A stretch of 49,978 nt of DNA from assembly GCA_016782885.1 (NCBI GenBank), contig JADHXQ010000022.1:1-49978 (forward strand), written 5' to 3'. This stretch comes from Phycisphaerae bacterium. GTDB lineage: Bacteria > Planctomycetota > Phycisphaerae > SM23-33. Position 1 is the first letter of the stretch; each line of letters starts with the position of its first letter. Of the stretch, positions 32,408 to 41,636 are shown piece by piece. The translations under genes and the position numbers were made by a program. The notes below the pieces were generated by a model. The model was given only the letters and a program-made list of their open reading frames with translations. It was not told the DNA's origin and searched no databases.

Positions 32408-33578
32408 AATGCAACGCCTCGATGATCGTCAACCGCAGACCTTTGTACGTGGGCAGCAGCGCGCCCAGGACGCCGACCAGGATCGCCAGGCACATACCCG
32501 CGCCGACTACCAGAGCGTCAACGGACAATCGGAAAGCGCCGTACGAGAGTTTCATCGGCATGTCGTGGAAATACAGACCGCCTGCCGCACCGAGCAGACC
32601 GCCGAGCAGCGCGATGATCACCGACTCGGTCAACAGCGACACGGTGATGTCGAACTTGCTGAATCCGAGAATCCTGTGTGTGGCGATCTCGCCCATGCGG
32701 TTGACCACCACGGTGTACATCGTATTGACGCCGATGAGCACCCCCGCGACGGCGACCAGGCATACCATAAACACCGACAGCCAGAAAACCCACGCCAGGC
32801 CCTCGGTGAACTGCCCGTAATACTCCCGCTCGGGCCACCCCTTGAAGAACTTTTCAATTACGCCCGATCGGCGGAACAGGGCGGTAGCGTCGCGCGCGTA
32901 GGTGGGGCTGGTGAATTTGGCGACTACCAGCGAGTGTGTTCTCCGGCGCATCACGCTCATCAGGGTATCCTCGGGGACCCAGAGTTCCGATTCGATAAGG
33001 GAATCGTTGTCCGTGAACCTGCCGACGATTGTCCACGATACGTTCTCGAAGCGGATATCTTTACCGATCGCCAGCGCTTCGGCCGGGACGCCGAGCTTGA
33101 TATGCGACATCGAGCCGGCCAGGACTTCGAATGCGCCTTCGGCGGGTAATCGTCCACCTTCTCCTTCGATGATACGGATGCTGTCGTGTACGTCAAAAGC
33201 TATCGGCGAGACGCCGCGGATGCTGACAGCCGATTTATGCCGCCCCTTCACCGCCGCCGCGCGGACCATCGCCATGTGGAGTATTTCCGGCGAGATCAGC
33301 GGTTTGCCCGAGGCACTGCTTGCCAGGTGGGGCATGGCGCTGACGGAGACGAGTTCGGCCGAATCGATCTCGCTGAACATGGCGTTCTGGCCTTTGCGGC
33401 TGATCATGATCAGGTTGTCAGGTGAGCCCGTGATATCCAGACGCGAAAAGAGGCCCCGCGATAGCGAAAGCATAAGGACGGCTGCAAATACGACTATTGC
33501 AATCCCCAGCACGGTGGCGCCCGACTGCCAGGGGCGCCGTCGCAGGTTTCGCAGCGAATAGTTCAGAGGCAGATTCAT
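32400..33578 (-). CDS. FtsX-like ABC transporter permease
   Basis: 392 residues. An N-terminal helix (ATVLGIAIVVFAAVLMLSLSRGLF), a large periplasmic domain with LPAEGAFEVLAGSM, and three C-terminal helices (WLSVFMVCLVAVAGVLIGVNTMYTVVVNR, VSLLTESVIIALLGGLLGAAGG, LVVGAGMCLAILVGVLGALLPTYKG) in the MacB/FtsX layout. The EIATHRILGFSKFDI segment is the usual coupling region after helix two. It probably pairs with the interrupted permease just upstream (stop 6 bases before this start) and uses the ATPase at 34734-35432. The substrate could be a lipoprotein, peptide or drug; the sequence does not say which. Confidence 0.9.
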   Translation of the reverse strand: MNLPLNYSLRNLRRRPWQSGATVLGIAIVVFAAVLMLSLSRGLFSRLDITGSPDNLIMISRKGQNAMFSEIDSAELVSVSAMPHLASSASGKPLISPEILHMAMVRAAAVKGRHKSAVSIRGVSPIAFDVHDSIRIIEGEGGRLPAEGAFEVLAGSMSHIKLGVPAEALAIGKDIRFENVSWTIVGRFTDNDSLIESELWVPEDTLMSVMRRRTHSLVVAKFTSPTYARDATALFRRSGVIEKFFKGWPEREYYGQFTEGLAWVFWLSVFMVCLVAVAGVLIGVNTMYTVVVNRMGEIATHRILGFSKFDITVSLLTESVIIALLGGLLGAAGGLYFHDMPMKLSYGAFRLSVDALVVGAGMCLAILVGVLGALLPTYKGLRLTIIEALHYE

Positions 33579-33584
33579 AGTGGC

Positions 33585-34733
33585 TCATTCGTCGTGGGCG
33601 ATGGCGGTTACGATTTCCAACCGTGACGCCCGCCATGCCGGGGTCAGGCTTCCGATCAGGCCGCCGAGGCAGATAATACCGATACCGACCAGCCAGACGC
33701 CGGTTCCGGCTGTCAGCGTTATGGTAATACCGCACGTCGAGACGGTCTTGATCAGGTTGGCGCTGATGATTGCCTGGACAATCGCGCTTCCGATAACGGC
33801 GCCGACAAGTGCCTGGATCGTTCCTTCCGAGACGACCATCCCGAGAATCGCGCCGCGCTTGAAGCCCAGTGTCCTGAGAATACCGAACTCCCGCGTCCGC
33901 TCCAGCGTGGTCATGGAGATCGCATTGCCCATCGCGATGAGGATTACGGCGATGATCACGACGATGACGATTCTGCTGATGGTCACCATGTCACGCAACT
34001 GGTCGATGGAGGCGGACATAAACGTTTCTTCTCGCTGCGTGGTCGTTTTGATAGCCATCGGAAGGGCGTCTATATTTTCTGCAACGGCGTCGGCGTCCGA
34101 GCCGGGTCTCAGGCGAATCATCACGCGATTGGAGATTCCCTGTTCCTTTACCGCTTCCTGCAGGAAACGCCTTCCGGCCAGGATGAGGAAATCGTCGGCC
34201 GATCCGTCGGTCGTGAATATTCCGTTTATATTGAAGCTGATCCCGTCGAGTTCCTGCAGGACCACCTTCTGGCCGACCTTCCATCCGTAGCGTCTGGCGA
34301 TCATATTGCCCACAAGCGCCCCGGACTTGTCGATGCGGAAGGCTTCAAGTGAGGCGGCCGGGACATCGTAGTCCCGAAATCGCACGAAAAGATCCTTGTC
34401 CACACCATGCATAGCGATTATGTCGCTCGCTGACTGGCACGACGTCATCAGCAGTTTTATTGGCATGACTTCCGCCACTTGCGGAAGATCTCCGATCTGC
34501 AGGGTCTCGGAATCGGAGATTTTGCTGGAAGTCGGTCAGTAGCGGTCCTTCTGCATCATCACGAGGTTCTGATTGTCTCCGGCACTGTCCATGACGCGGG
34601 CGAGGCTGTTCTGTGCGGTCAGCAGGAAGCAGACGATCAACGCTGAGATCAGGCAGCAACCGGTGGTGGCGACCAGACGTGTTTTGGACCGAAACATGTT
34701 TTTGATTACCAGGGGAAGGAGTTTCGAAGCCAT
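33585..34733 (-). CDS. FtsX-like ABC permease interrupted by an in-frame TGA
   Basis: Read through the TGA at 34536-34538, this is one 382-codon frame. The N-terminal 65 residues have the usual helix (TTGCCLISALIVCFLLTAQ) and end NLVMMQKDRY. The frame resumes PTSSKISDSETLQIGDLPQVAEVMPIKLL and runs with no other defect to three C-terminal helices (IVIVVIIAVILIAMGNAISM and so on). Without readthrough, a GTG at 34478 could restart the second part. From memory, related permeases carry Cys at about this place before Pro; I infer TGC to TGA. Thirteen bases... exactly 15 bases after TGA a perfect 9-bp stem (ATCTCCGAT / ATCGGAGAT) with a 15-base loop follows. Options are nonsense mutation, sequencing error, or selenocysteine. 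The start abuts the ATPase stop (TAA then ATG). Confidence 0.75.
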
Positions 34734-35432
34734 TTATGCACCTGCCATTTCGGGGGTTCTTGTATTCAGACGGCCTTTTTCCAGACGGATTATCCGGTCG
34801 GCAAAGGCGGCCGCGGCCGAATCGTGGGTGACCATCAGCATGGTCTTGCCCAACTCTTTGTTAAGGCGTTTCAGCAGCGTCATTATATCCTGCTCGCTTG
34901 CGGCGTCGAGATTGCCGGTGGGCTCGTCGGCGACGAGCACCTTTGCGTCGGTGACTATCGCGCGTGCGATGGCCACCCGCTGCTGCTCTCCGCCGGAAAG
35001 CTGTTTGGGGTAGTGGTCGCGCCGCGTGAGGATGTCGACGGCCTCGAGCGCGGCATGGGCGTGCTCGCGGCGCTGCCGGCGATTCAGCGGCAGGACCAGC
35101 AGGGGCAACTCGACGTTCTCGAATGCGGTCAGCATGGGCATGAGGTTGTAGAACTGGAAAACGTACCCGATGTTCCGCGTTCGCCACGAGGCTTTTCGCC
35201 CGTCGCTCATGGCCAGCACGTCCTGGCCGCCGATTGACACCGCACCGGAAGTTGCGTGATCGATACCCGCGACGATGTTCAGCAGCGTGGTCTTGCCCGA
35301 GCCGCTGGGCCCCATCAGCGCCACGAACTCGCCGTCAGCTATGTCGACACTGACGTCGTCGAGGGCGCGGATCTCGTTGGTCCCGCGGACGTATGTCCGG
35401 GTGAGATGCTCTATCTGTATGTATGGGTCCAT
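34734..35432 (-). CDS. ABC transporter ATPase, LolD/MacB type
   Basis: 232 residues. Walker A GPSGSGKTT (41-49), Q-loop YVFQFYNLMPMLT, signature LSGGEQQR, Walker B VLVADEPTGNLD, and H-loop VTHD are all intact. The YNLMPMLTAFENVELPL stretch is typical of the LolD/MacB/FtsE group that works with FtsX-like permeases. It energises export from the inner membrane to the adaptor. Its start overlaps the adaptor stop by one base (TAATG) and its stop directly abuts the interrupted permease start, so all are in one operon. Confidence 0.95.
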   Translation of the reverse strand: MDPYIQIEHLTRTYVRGTNEIRALDDVSVDIADGEFVALMGPSGSGKTTLLNIVAGIDHATSGAVSIGGQDVLAMSDGRKASWRTRNIGYVFQFYNLMPMLTAFENVELPLLVLPLNRRQRREHAHAALEAVDILTRRDHYPKQLSGGEQQRVAIARAIVTDAKVLVADEPTGNLDAASEQDIMTLLKRLNKELGKTMLMVTHDSAAAAFADRIIRLEKGRLNTRTPEMAGA

Positions 35433-36781
35433 TACTTCTCCTGCACCGCCATGCCCGGCTGCAACGACGCCAGATGGCTGGTGATGACGCGTTGTCCGCT
35501 CTGGAGGCCGCCTGTGATCCGTGTCCGGGCGCCGGCAGCGCCGTCGGTGGTTACGTTCTGCTTGCGGGCCCGTCCGGCGTCCATGACGAACACGTAATCT
35601 TTTCCGTTATCGGCAAGCAATGCGATTGTGGGAATCAGGACGGCATGGTCGGCGGGCGAGGAGGTAGGGGCCTCGGCCAGGAACGTGATCCTGGCGACCA
35701 TTTCAGGGAAGAGCATCTCGTCGGGATCGTTTATTTTGACCCGAACGGTGACGGTGTTCTTGGCGAGTTCGGCCAGGGGCTCAGCCCGCAGGACCGTGCC
35801 CGAATAGCGTCTTTCGGGATTGGCCTCGGTAACCACGATCGCCGGCTTGCCGACGACGATCGATCTGATATTCGCCTGCGTCACATCGACTCGCACCTGC
35901 ATTTCTTTGGGATCGTAGAGCGAGATAAGCTCGGGGGCTTTGGCGGCGTTGATCCATTCGCCGATGCGGTGAAGGACTTTCAGTACGCGAAGAGGGCGGT
36001 CGGACTCGGGAGCGGCGATCGTGCAGTAGCTCAGTTCACGCTCGGTGAGTTCGACGCGGCTGTTGGCGGCGGTGAGTTTGGCCTGGGCGACGGCGATATC
36101 TTCGGTACGGTAGCCTGCCTTCATCTTGGCAAGCTCGGCCCGTAGCTGTGCGCTGACTGCGCTTGCTTTCTTGAACGTCGAGAGGTCGTTGTCGAGCGAT
36201 TCGGCGGAAATCGCTCCGGCAGGCAGGGCCTTGCTTCGTTCGTAATTGGCTTTGGCGATACGCTCGATTTCGGCGGCTTCGTCCAGGCGGGCCCCGGCGA
36301 CATCGATATCCTCTTTGCGGTAACCTGCCTTGAGTTTCTGGAGGCCCCTGTCGGCGGCTTCGACCTCAGCCTGCGCAAGGGCAAGGCGAGTGCGGATATC
36401 CTTATCGTAAAGGGTCGCGATGGCCTGTCCGGATTTGAGGGTCTGTCCCTGGCGGACTGAAAGCGTATCGAGACGCTCGGATATCCGGGCCGAAACGACC
36501 AGAGGCCAGGCGGGCGTCGCCACTTCGATCCATCCGCCGGCAGTGAACTGCCGGGCTTGCGACGAACTTGCGCCCTGGACCAGAACGGTATCGACCGTGA
36601 GCGTATCGGGGCGCTTGTAGCGATTCCACCCGTATGACGCGGCGAACCCGATCGCCAGGCATACAATGCACAGCAGGGCGGTCTTCCAGAGCTTTCGGCC
36701 GGCGCGCTGTTGAGATTCGGGTATCTTCAGTCGATTCAGGTTCATCTCATCAGAAGGCATGGTGATTTCCTGTTCCGGCAT
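35432..36781 (-). CDS. Membrane-fusion (HlyD/MacA-like) adaptor protein
   Basis: 449 residues. One N-terminal anchor helix (TALLCIVCLAIGFAASYGW), then a barrel/lipoyl half (RISERLDTLSVRQGQTLKSGQAIATLYD), a long coiled-coil hairpin (about 130-240) with an internal repeat of KAGYR(K/T)EDI, the second lipoyl half, and beta-barrel and proximal domains (PKEMQVRVDVTQANI, VFVMDAGRARKQNVTTDG). It bridges the inner-membrane ABC part to the TolC-like channel. First gene of the leftward operon. The start at 36781 could also be the ATG for MPSDEMNLNRLK seven codons in. No clear promoter noted in the 130 bases upstream. Confidence 0.92.
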   Translation of the reverse strand: MPEQEITMPSDEMNLNRLKIPESQQRAGRKLWKTALLCIVCLAIGFAASYGWNRYKRPDTLTVDTVLVQGASSSQARQFTAGGWIEVATPAWPLVVSARISERLDTLSVRQGQTLKSGQAIATLYDKDIRTRLALAQAEVEAADRGLQKLKAGYRKEDIDVAGARLDEAAEIERIAKANYERSKALPAGAISAESLDNDLSTFKKASAVSAQLRAELAKMKAGYRTEDIAVAQAKLTAANSRVELTERELSYCTIAAPESDRPLRVLKVLHRIGEWINAAKAPELISLYDPKEMQVRVDVTQANIRSIVVGKPAIVVTEANPERRYSGTVLRAEPLAELAKNTVTVRVKINDPDEMLFPEMVARITFLAEAPTSSPADHAVLIPTIALLADNGKDYVFVMDAGRARKQNVTTDGAAGARTRITGGLQSGQRVITSHLASLQPGMAVQEK

Positions 36782-36915
36782 TTCCTGTTATACACTGCAG
36801 ACCGCCGGCGATCGGTACGGGGTCCAATACCCCATTGTAGCACGAATAGCCTCGGTCTCAAGTCGAAAGGATTTTGTGCTTGTCAGCGATGGAGCGGGAA
36901 GGGATAATCCAGGGC

Positions 36916-37320
36916 ATGAAGAAGCTGGCATTGTTATTGCTGTTCTGTGTAGCACTCGTGAACGGTTGTCTCGAACAGACCCTTACGGTGACTTCCGAGC
37001 CCCAAGGCGCGCTGGTGATTATTTCCGATAAGGAAGTCGGGCGGACGCCACTGACGATTGACTTCACATGGTACGGCGACTACGACGTCATTATTCGTTA
37101 CCCCGAAAAGGGGTACGATACTATCGTAACCAATGCAAACATTTCGCCGAAGTGGTACACCCATGTTCCGCTGGACCTTTTCGCCGACATGATGCCCTGG
37201 ACAATTCACGACAAGCGTTACCTGCACTATAAGCTCAACAAGCTCGAACTGCCCAATGACGAAACGCTGATCAAGCGTGCCGAGCAGATGTCCGACCGAA
37301 ACGCTCGGGCTGAAGACTGA
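36916..37320 (+). CDS. PEGA-domain lipoprotein
   Basis: 134 residues from ATG 36916, which begins a clear signal peptide (MKKLALLLLFCVALVNGC) with the lipid-attachment Cys at 18. An ORF start at 36874 would add a charged leader. Right after the Cys comes a PEGA-type beta domain (LTVTSEPQGALVIISDKEVGRTPLTIDF, ending YDVIIRYPEKGYDTI). These domains often sit on the outside of the cell and bind other proteins or surface polymers. The C-terminal 50 residues are helical and charged. It is divergent from the efflux operon and convergent with 37355-38236. Role unknown beyond envelope location. Confidence 0.8.
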   Translation: MKKLALLLLFCVALVNGCLEQTLTVTSEPQGALVIISDKEVGRTPLTIDFTWYGDYDVIIRYPEKGYDTIVTNANISPKWYTHVPLDLFADMMPWTIHDKRYLHYKLNKLELPNDETLIKRAEQMSDRNARAED

Positions 37321-37354
37321 GCTTACCCGCATTTCTCGCGCACCTGACGAGAAT

Positions 37355-38236
37355 TCACGGTGCGGTCTTGACGGCCGGTTCCTCATCGGAAATACGGAAA
37401 GTTTTTATCACGAGTTCTCTTTTGCACCGGCGATAAATTACTCCCTGTGCGGGATACTCGTAGCGATCCATGTCGTAGCCGCGGTCCGGATCGAGGTGGT
37501 AAAGGATTGTAAACCCGGGCCAATGCCTGGAGTTCACGCGCTTGCCCGGGGAGTACTCGACCCTGACGGCGTTGTCTCCGTACGGTACGAGCCTGGCGTT
37601 TACGAAGTTGATGGCCCCGTCGTCGGCGATTGCAGTATCGTCGAAGATCATCTTGACCGTGGCGGTATCTCCATGTGTCGCAACGTGCCTCAGAACCAGA
37701 GGGAACGCGCCTTCGGGTACGTAGTTGTCGGGGCGGGCGGAGGCGGCTGTGAGTTTCTGATCTCCTCCGCGGCGAGCTACGGTAATCTCGTTGGCGGTGA
37801 GCGTTATTCGCGTCTCGGTAACCACATGGCGCGCGTCGTCGTACTCGCGGGCAACGTAGTTGCCTTCGGAAAGATCGGCACTCAACGACCATTTACTTTC
37901 GCGCCGTGCGGGGCGGACGTCTCCGGTGACCAGGCTACCTGAGAACATACCTTCCGATTGACGGTCCCTCGACTGCATTTGCCAGTCAATGGGCCTGCTA
38001 TCCCTTCTCAGCCCGATGAAGCAACTATCCCAGTGCCTACTGGTCCAGTATCCCTCGAGCGTATCGTCGGCGAGTTTAGCGATAATCTCCGCCCCGCTCC
38101 GGGATGTGTCTTTTTTCGGTCTCGTCGTCAACCACGCCATGGCGACACTGACGGCGAGAAGGGCGGCCATTACAACCGCCAGGAGACTTCGCTTCTCCCG
38201 CGGTACGTCATTTGCTGTAGGGTACATGCGCCTCAT
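37355..38236 (-). CDS. Single-pass membrane protein of unknown function
   Basis: 293 residues from ATG 38236; ATG 38227 is an equally good start (GAGG nearby). A single hydrophobic helix (LLAVVMAALLAVSVAMAWL) is followed by a mostly beta, periplasmic part: LEGYWTSRHWDSCFIGLRRDSRPIDW, TRITLTANEITVARRGG, and TILYHLDPDRGYDMDRYEYPAQGV. The TL/TANEIT and GYW openings recall small beta-barrel lipocalin-like folds, but I cannot place it in a family. Convergent with the PEGA lipoprotein (34 bases between stops). Confidence 0.65.
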   Translation of the reverse strand: MRRMYPTANDVPREKRSLLAVVMAALLAVSVAMAWLTTRPKKDTSRSGAEIIAKLADDTLEGYWTSRHWDSCFIGLRRDSRPIDWQMQSRDRQSEGMFSGSLVTGDVRPARRESKWSLSADLSEGNYVAREYDDARHVVTETRITLTANEITVARRGGDQKLTAASARPDNYVPEGAFPLVLRHVATHGDTATVKMIFDDTAIADDGAINFVNARLVPYGDNAVRVEYSPGKRVNSRHWPGFTILYHLDPDRGYDMDRYEYPAQGVIYRRCKRELVIKTFRISDEEPAVKTAP

Positions 38237-38374
38237 GGTACGTTGGCAAATGCACCGATGTAAAGCGTGGGTTCGTCCTGCAGGGTTGACTAACGCCCGT
38301 GCGGTCGACCACAATACCCGCCGGATTCACCGACATGACGTCATGCGAACAGACCAGGCCTTGCGGAGTTTGAC

Positions 38375-40201
38375 TTGAAATCTGCCGATCAAAATGACTT
38401 TGCCGCCCGCGACCCGCGAAGGGTAGATCCGCCACCGGAGATATTCCAAAGGCGTCTGCAATTGCGGGGATCCATCGTTGCGCTCCTGGCGATACTGACC
38501 TCTGTGCTGCTGACCGTGTCGTTTGTCGGTTGGTGGATTCAACTACCGTACCTGGCTTATTTTGCCCTCGTACCATGGGCCCTGGCGCTGGGCGGGTCCG
38601 TCAGCAGGCGGTGGGGCATCTTGTGGGCCTGGTTGGGCGGACTCATATTTTGGGCGATTAACCTTTATTGGCTTTGGTGGATAACGCTGACGGGATATGC
38701 GGCGGGCGTGCTGTACCTTTCGCTTTACTGGCTTGTGGCTGCAATAGTGCTGCGCGGGATATGGCAGCGGTCCTGGCCGATGTGGATATGCCTTCCTGTA
38801 GTGTGGGTGTCCCTGGAGTTCATTCGGGGCCAAGCCCCCGTGCTGGGTTTCCCGTGGTTCTTTCTTGCCCACAGCCAGTACTGCCGCCCGTGGTTGATCC
38901 AGATTACTGACATTACGGGTCAGTACGGTGTGTCTTTCTTTGTGGTGGCGGTTAATGGGGTGATAATCGACCTTCTTGCCCTTCCGCTGTTTGGCCGGCA
39001 AGGTGAACACAAGGGCAGGATTCTCCGCCGGGGTCCGTGCGGGGTCATTGTCCTGGCAGTGATTCTCGCGGCGATGCTCACTTACGGATGGTATAGAACC
39101 GAGAAACAGAGCGGACACTTGTCGGAGGGGCCTTCTATCGCGATCGTCCAGCAGGCTTTTCCGCTGTCACTGTATCTTCCGCAGGTTCCTCAGGAGAAAA
39201 TCTTCGAGGACCACATGCTCGCCAGCCGCAAGTTTCGCGATTCGGGTTGTGACCTTCTGACATGGTCTGAGTCGATGGGACCGGGGGGGATGAATCCGGA
39301 ATGGATGCGGGCAATGCGCAGAGGCGACAAAAAAGAATACGAGAAATTGCAGAAGTTTCACACCAGGATCACGAAGTTGCTGGGCGAACTTAAGTGTCCG
39401 CTTTTGACCGGTTCGCTGGCTGTCCATTACGATGCGATGGAAGGCGAAGGCAAAGGCTCCCTGGTCCTGAGGAACTCGGCCCTGTGGTTCGACGAATCCG
39501 GTCAGGTCACCGCCCAGTACGCCAAGAGACAACTCGTGCCTTTCAGCGAGTACGTACCATTCAAGGACGGATGGCCCTGGTTGCACGGTGTTCTTCGAGG
39601 CGCCGTGCCGGATGCCATGCCGCAACTCCAACCGGGCAAGGCCTGGACCCGCTTTAAACTATCTTGCGGATCGAAGGAGTGGGTTCTGGCAAGTCCGATA
39701 TGCTTTGAAGGCACCTTTCCCGACGTCTGCGGCAAGATGGTTATCGAGAAAGGCAAAAAGATCACCCATATACTCGTGAATCTCTCCAACGACGGATGGT
39801 TTGTCTGGAAGTATGGCGATCGCCCGTACCGCCAAAGCAGCGAACACGCCCAGCACCTGGTGCAGTATTACTTCCGCGCGGTCGAAAATCGCGTACCGGT
39901 AATACGTTGCGTCAATACGGGCATCAGCGCGTCGATTGACTCCAACGGGCGGGAGGTCGCCAGGATCCATCGCCACGGGACGACCATGCTCGCCGGTGCG
40001 ATGCTGCTGGGCGACAAGGAAACTGAAAGCCCGACTCCATCCGAAAAAATTGGATACCAGATTGGCCCGAGGGTGCTTGTGGATAGTCGTGAGACTCTGT
40101 ACAGTATCGCCGGCGATGTGTTCGCCTGGATGCTGGTTGCCGCCGCGATTGTCCTGACTGGAACGGGCATGTGGCGACAAAGGGCCGAGAAGAAAGGGTA
40201 A
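38375..40201 (+). CDS. lnt: Apolipoprotein N-acyltransferase
   Basis: 608 residues, starting at TTG with GCGGAG upstream. Several N-terminal helices (about 30-235) hold the lipid-facing part, including LGGLIFWAINLYWLWW and LEFIRGQAPVLGFPWFFLAHSQY. They are followed by the nitrilase-type domain with the full triad Glu299 (TWSESMG), Lys384 (YAKRQLVPFSEYVP) and Cys443 (ASPICFEG), and a closing helix. It adds the third acyl chain to lipoproteins at the inner membrane. The protein is about 90 residues longer than E. coli Lnt. A HEAT-repeat lipoprotein follows 4 bases later. The many lipobox proteins in this window are natural substrates. Confidence 0.95.
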   Translation: MKSADQNDFAARDPRRVDPPPEIFQRRLQLRGSIVALLAILTSVLLTVSFVGWWIQLPYLAYFALVPWALALGGSVSRRWGILWAWLGGLIFWAINLYWLWWITLTGYAAGVLYLSLYWLVAAIVLRGIWQRSWPMWICLPVVWVSLEFIRGQAPVLGFPWFFLAHSQYCRPWLIQITDITGQYGVSFFVVAVNGVIIDLLALPLFGRQGEHKGRILRRGPCGVIVLAVILAAMLTYGWYRTEKQSGHLSEGPSIAIVQQAFPLSLYLPQVPQEKIFEDHMLASRKFRDSGCDLLTWSESMGPGGMNPEWMRAMRRGDKKEYEKLQKFHTRITKLLGELKCPLLTGSLAVHYDAMEGEGKGSLVLRNSALWFDESGQVTAQYAKRQLVPFSEYVPFKDGWPWLHGVLRGAVPDAMPQLQPGKAWTRFKLSCGSKEWVLASPICFEGTFPDVCGKMVIEKGKKITHILVNLSNDGWFVWKYGDRPYRQSSEHAQHLVQYYFRAVENRVPVIRCVNTGISASIDSNGREVARIHRHGTTMLAGAMLLGDKETESPTPSEKIGYQIGPRVLVDSRETLYSIAGDVFAWMLVAAAIVLTGTGMWRQRAEKKG

Positions 40202-40205
40202 ACAT

Positions 40206-41384
40206 ATGATATTGTTGTATCTTCGCAAAGTTTCGACATGTTTGTTGCTCGGAGCCTTCCTTACCGCTGGCATTGGCGGATGCAACTCGCCATGGGGGAC
40301 AGGTGTCGCCGTCGACGTACCTCCCGTCAATCTGGCAAGAATACGTCAGGATGCAATAATCGCATTACGGCAGGCCGCCGAAAACAAGATTGCGAGTACT
40401 CGCTTCATCGCACTCGAAGTGATCCCCGCCGCTCTGGGCGCCCAGGGCGGGGCGATATGCAAACAGGCCCTGAATGATCCAAGCCCGGAAGTTCGTACAG
40501 CCGCGGCCATGGGGATAGGAGACATCCGCTACGCGCCGGCAAAAGAAAAACTCCAGAAGATGGCGATGTACAAGGTCGAAGGCGCCGAACGTGACGCGCG
40601 GGCCTATTGCGCCGTGGTTTACGCCCTGCACCGCCTCGGCGATGAGACACATACGACGCACCTCGGAACGCTCCTGTTCGATCGCGAGAAGGAAGTGCGG
40701 GCCACTGTCGCGGTTGTAATGGGCAAGATGGGGCTCAAAGCCGCAATATCGCCCCTGAAGTCCGCGCTGTCTGACGAAAGGGACCAGGACTTGAAGTTTG
40801 AACTGATGCGATCGCTTGCGAGATGCGGTGAAAAGAGCAGCCTGAGAAGAATTGAAGCCCATACAAGAGACCAGTTCGTCGACGAGCAGATCATTGCCGT
40901 AAGAGCAATGCTCGAATTGCAGTCTCCAATGTGCCGGACGATTTTTTCCTCGCTGGCGGCCAACGACAAATCTCCGCGAGTGAGAACTGTCGCCGCCGGC
41001 AGTCTGGCCGCCATGGGCCACGAAACGACGGCATTGTTCAATTATTGTGTCCGGGCCGCGATGGAACCGCGCAAACTCATGAAAGAAGCCCTTGGTGATC
41101 GGCGCGAGCCAACGGACAAACAGATACACTTTCTCCAGAGTCTGGCGGCAACGGCGTTGGGAGAGTTCAAACGTCTACAGGCTATCGATATTGTCGGGTA
41201 TCTTCTCAAGAGTCCCGATCCCGGCGTGCGAGTAGCCGCCGCGGCAAGCATACTGAAGGCGCTACCGCAATCGTTCACGCCCAAACCAATCGCAAAGAAA
41301 GAAGTTGTCCGGCTTGATCCACAAGCTCGGACAAAACCCGTATCCAAACGCCCGAAATTGCACACAGCCGGTGCAAAAGACTAG
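40206..41384 (+). CDS. HEAT-repeat lipoprotein
   Basis: 392 residues. A signal peptide with LTAGIGGC (lipid-attachment Cys near residue 26) is followed by at least five HEAT/armadillo-like helical repeats, for example DPSPEVRTAAAMGIGDI, DREKEVRATVAVVMGKMG, DKSPRVRTVAAGSLAAMGH and SPDPGVRVAAAASILKAL. Such repeats form a curved surface for protein binding. The Pro/Lys-rich tail may be disordered. It starts 4 bases after lnt, so the two are translated from one message. It may work with lipoprotein maturation or envelope assembly, but there is no direct evidence. Confidence 0.85.
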   Translation: MILLYLRKVSTCLLLGAFLTAGIGGCNSPWGTGVAVDVPPVNLARIRQDAIIALRQAAENKIASTRFIALEVIPAALGAQGGAICKQALNDPSPEVRTAAAMGIGDIRYAPAKEKLQKMAMYKVEGAERDARAYCAVVYALHRLGDETHTTHLGTLLFDREKEVRATVAVVMGKMGLKAAISPLKSALSDERDQDLKFELMRSLARCGEKSSLRRIEAHTRDQFVDEQIIAVRAMLELQSPMCRTIFSSLAANDKSPRVRTVAAGSLAAMGHETTALFNYCVRAAMEPRKLMKEALGDRREPTDKQIHFLQSLAATALGEFKRLQAIDIVGYLLKSPDPGVRVAAAASILKALPQSFTPKPIAKKEVVRLDPQARTKPVSKRPKLHTAGAKD

Positions 41385-41486
41385 AAAACGCCTTGCAAAA
41401 ATGCGACAATAAGATAGTAGACGGTAAGATCGACAGGCGATTACCTTTTCGTCTGGATGTAAATTGTCGGGAGTTTGGATTTTTTC

Positions 41487-41514
41487 TTGACTTGTATCGG
41501 TAAGATATGATAAT
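41487..41514 (+). promoter_or_regulatory. Sigma-70-type promoter
   Basis: TTGACT (41487-41492), 16 bases, GATAAT (41509-41514); a close match to the housekeeping consensus. It would drive the coiled-coil gene at 41637 and probably the genes through mreB. The leader downstream contains a 7-bp hairpin CCGGCGG/CCGCCGG (41592-41610). Confidence 0.6.
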
Positions 41515-41636
41515 CGCAACAGGATCGGCATGGTCGGATGTTGCAGCGAACCCAAGCGGACAAGGATGCCCGCAGCCCGGTCGATTCGTAACCGGCGGTT
41601 TGACCGCCGGAACTGTAACCGCGAAGGAGACAGCAG

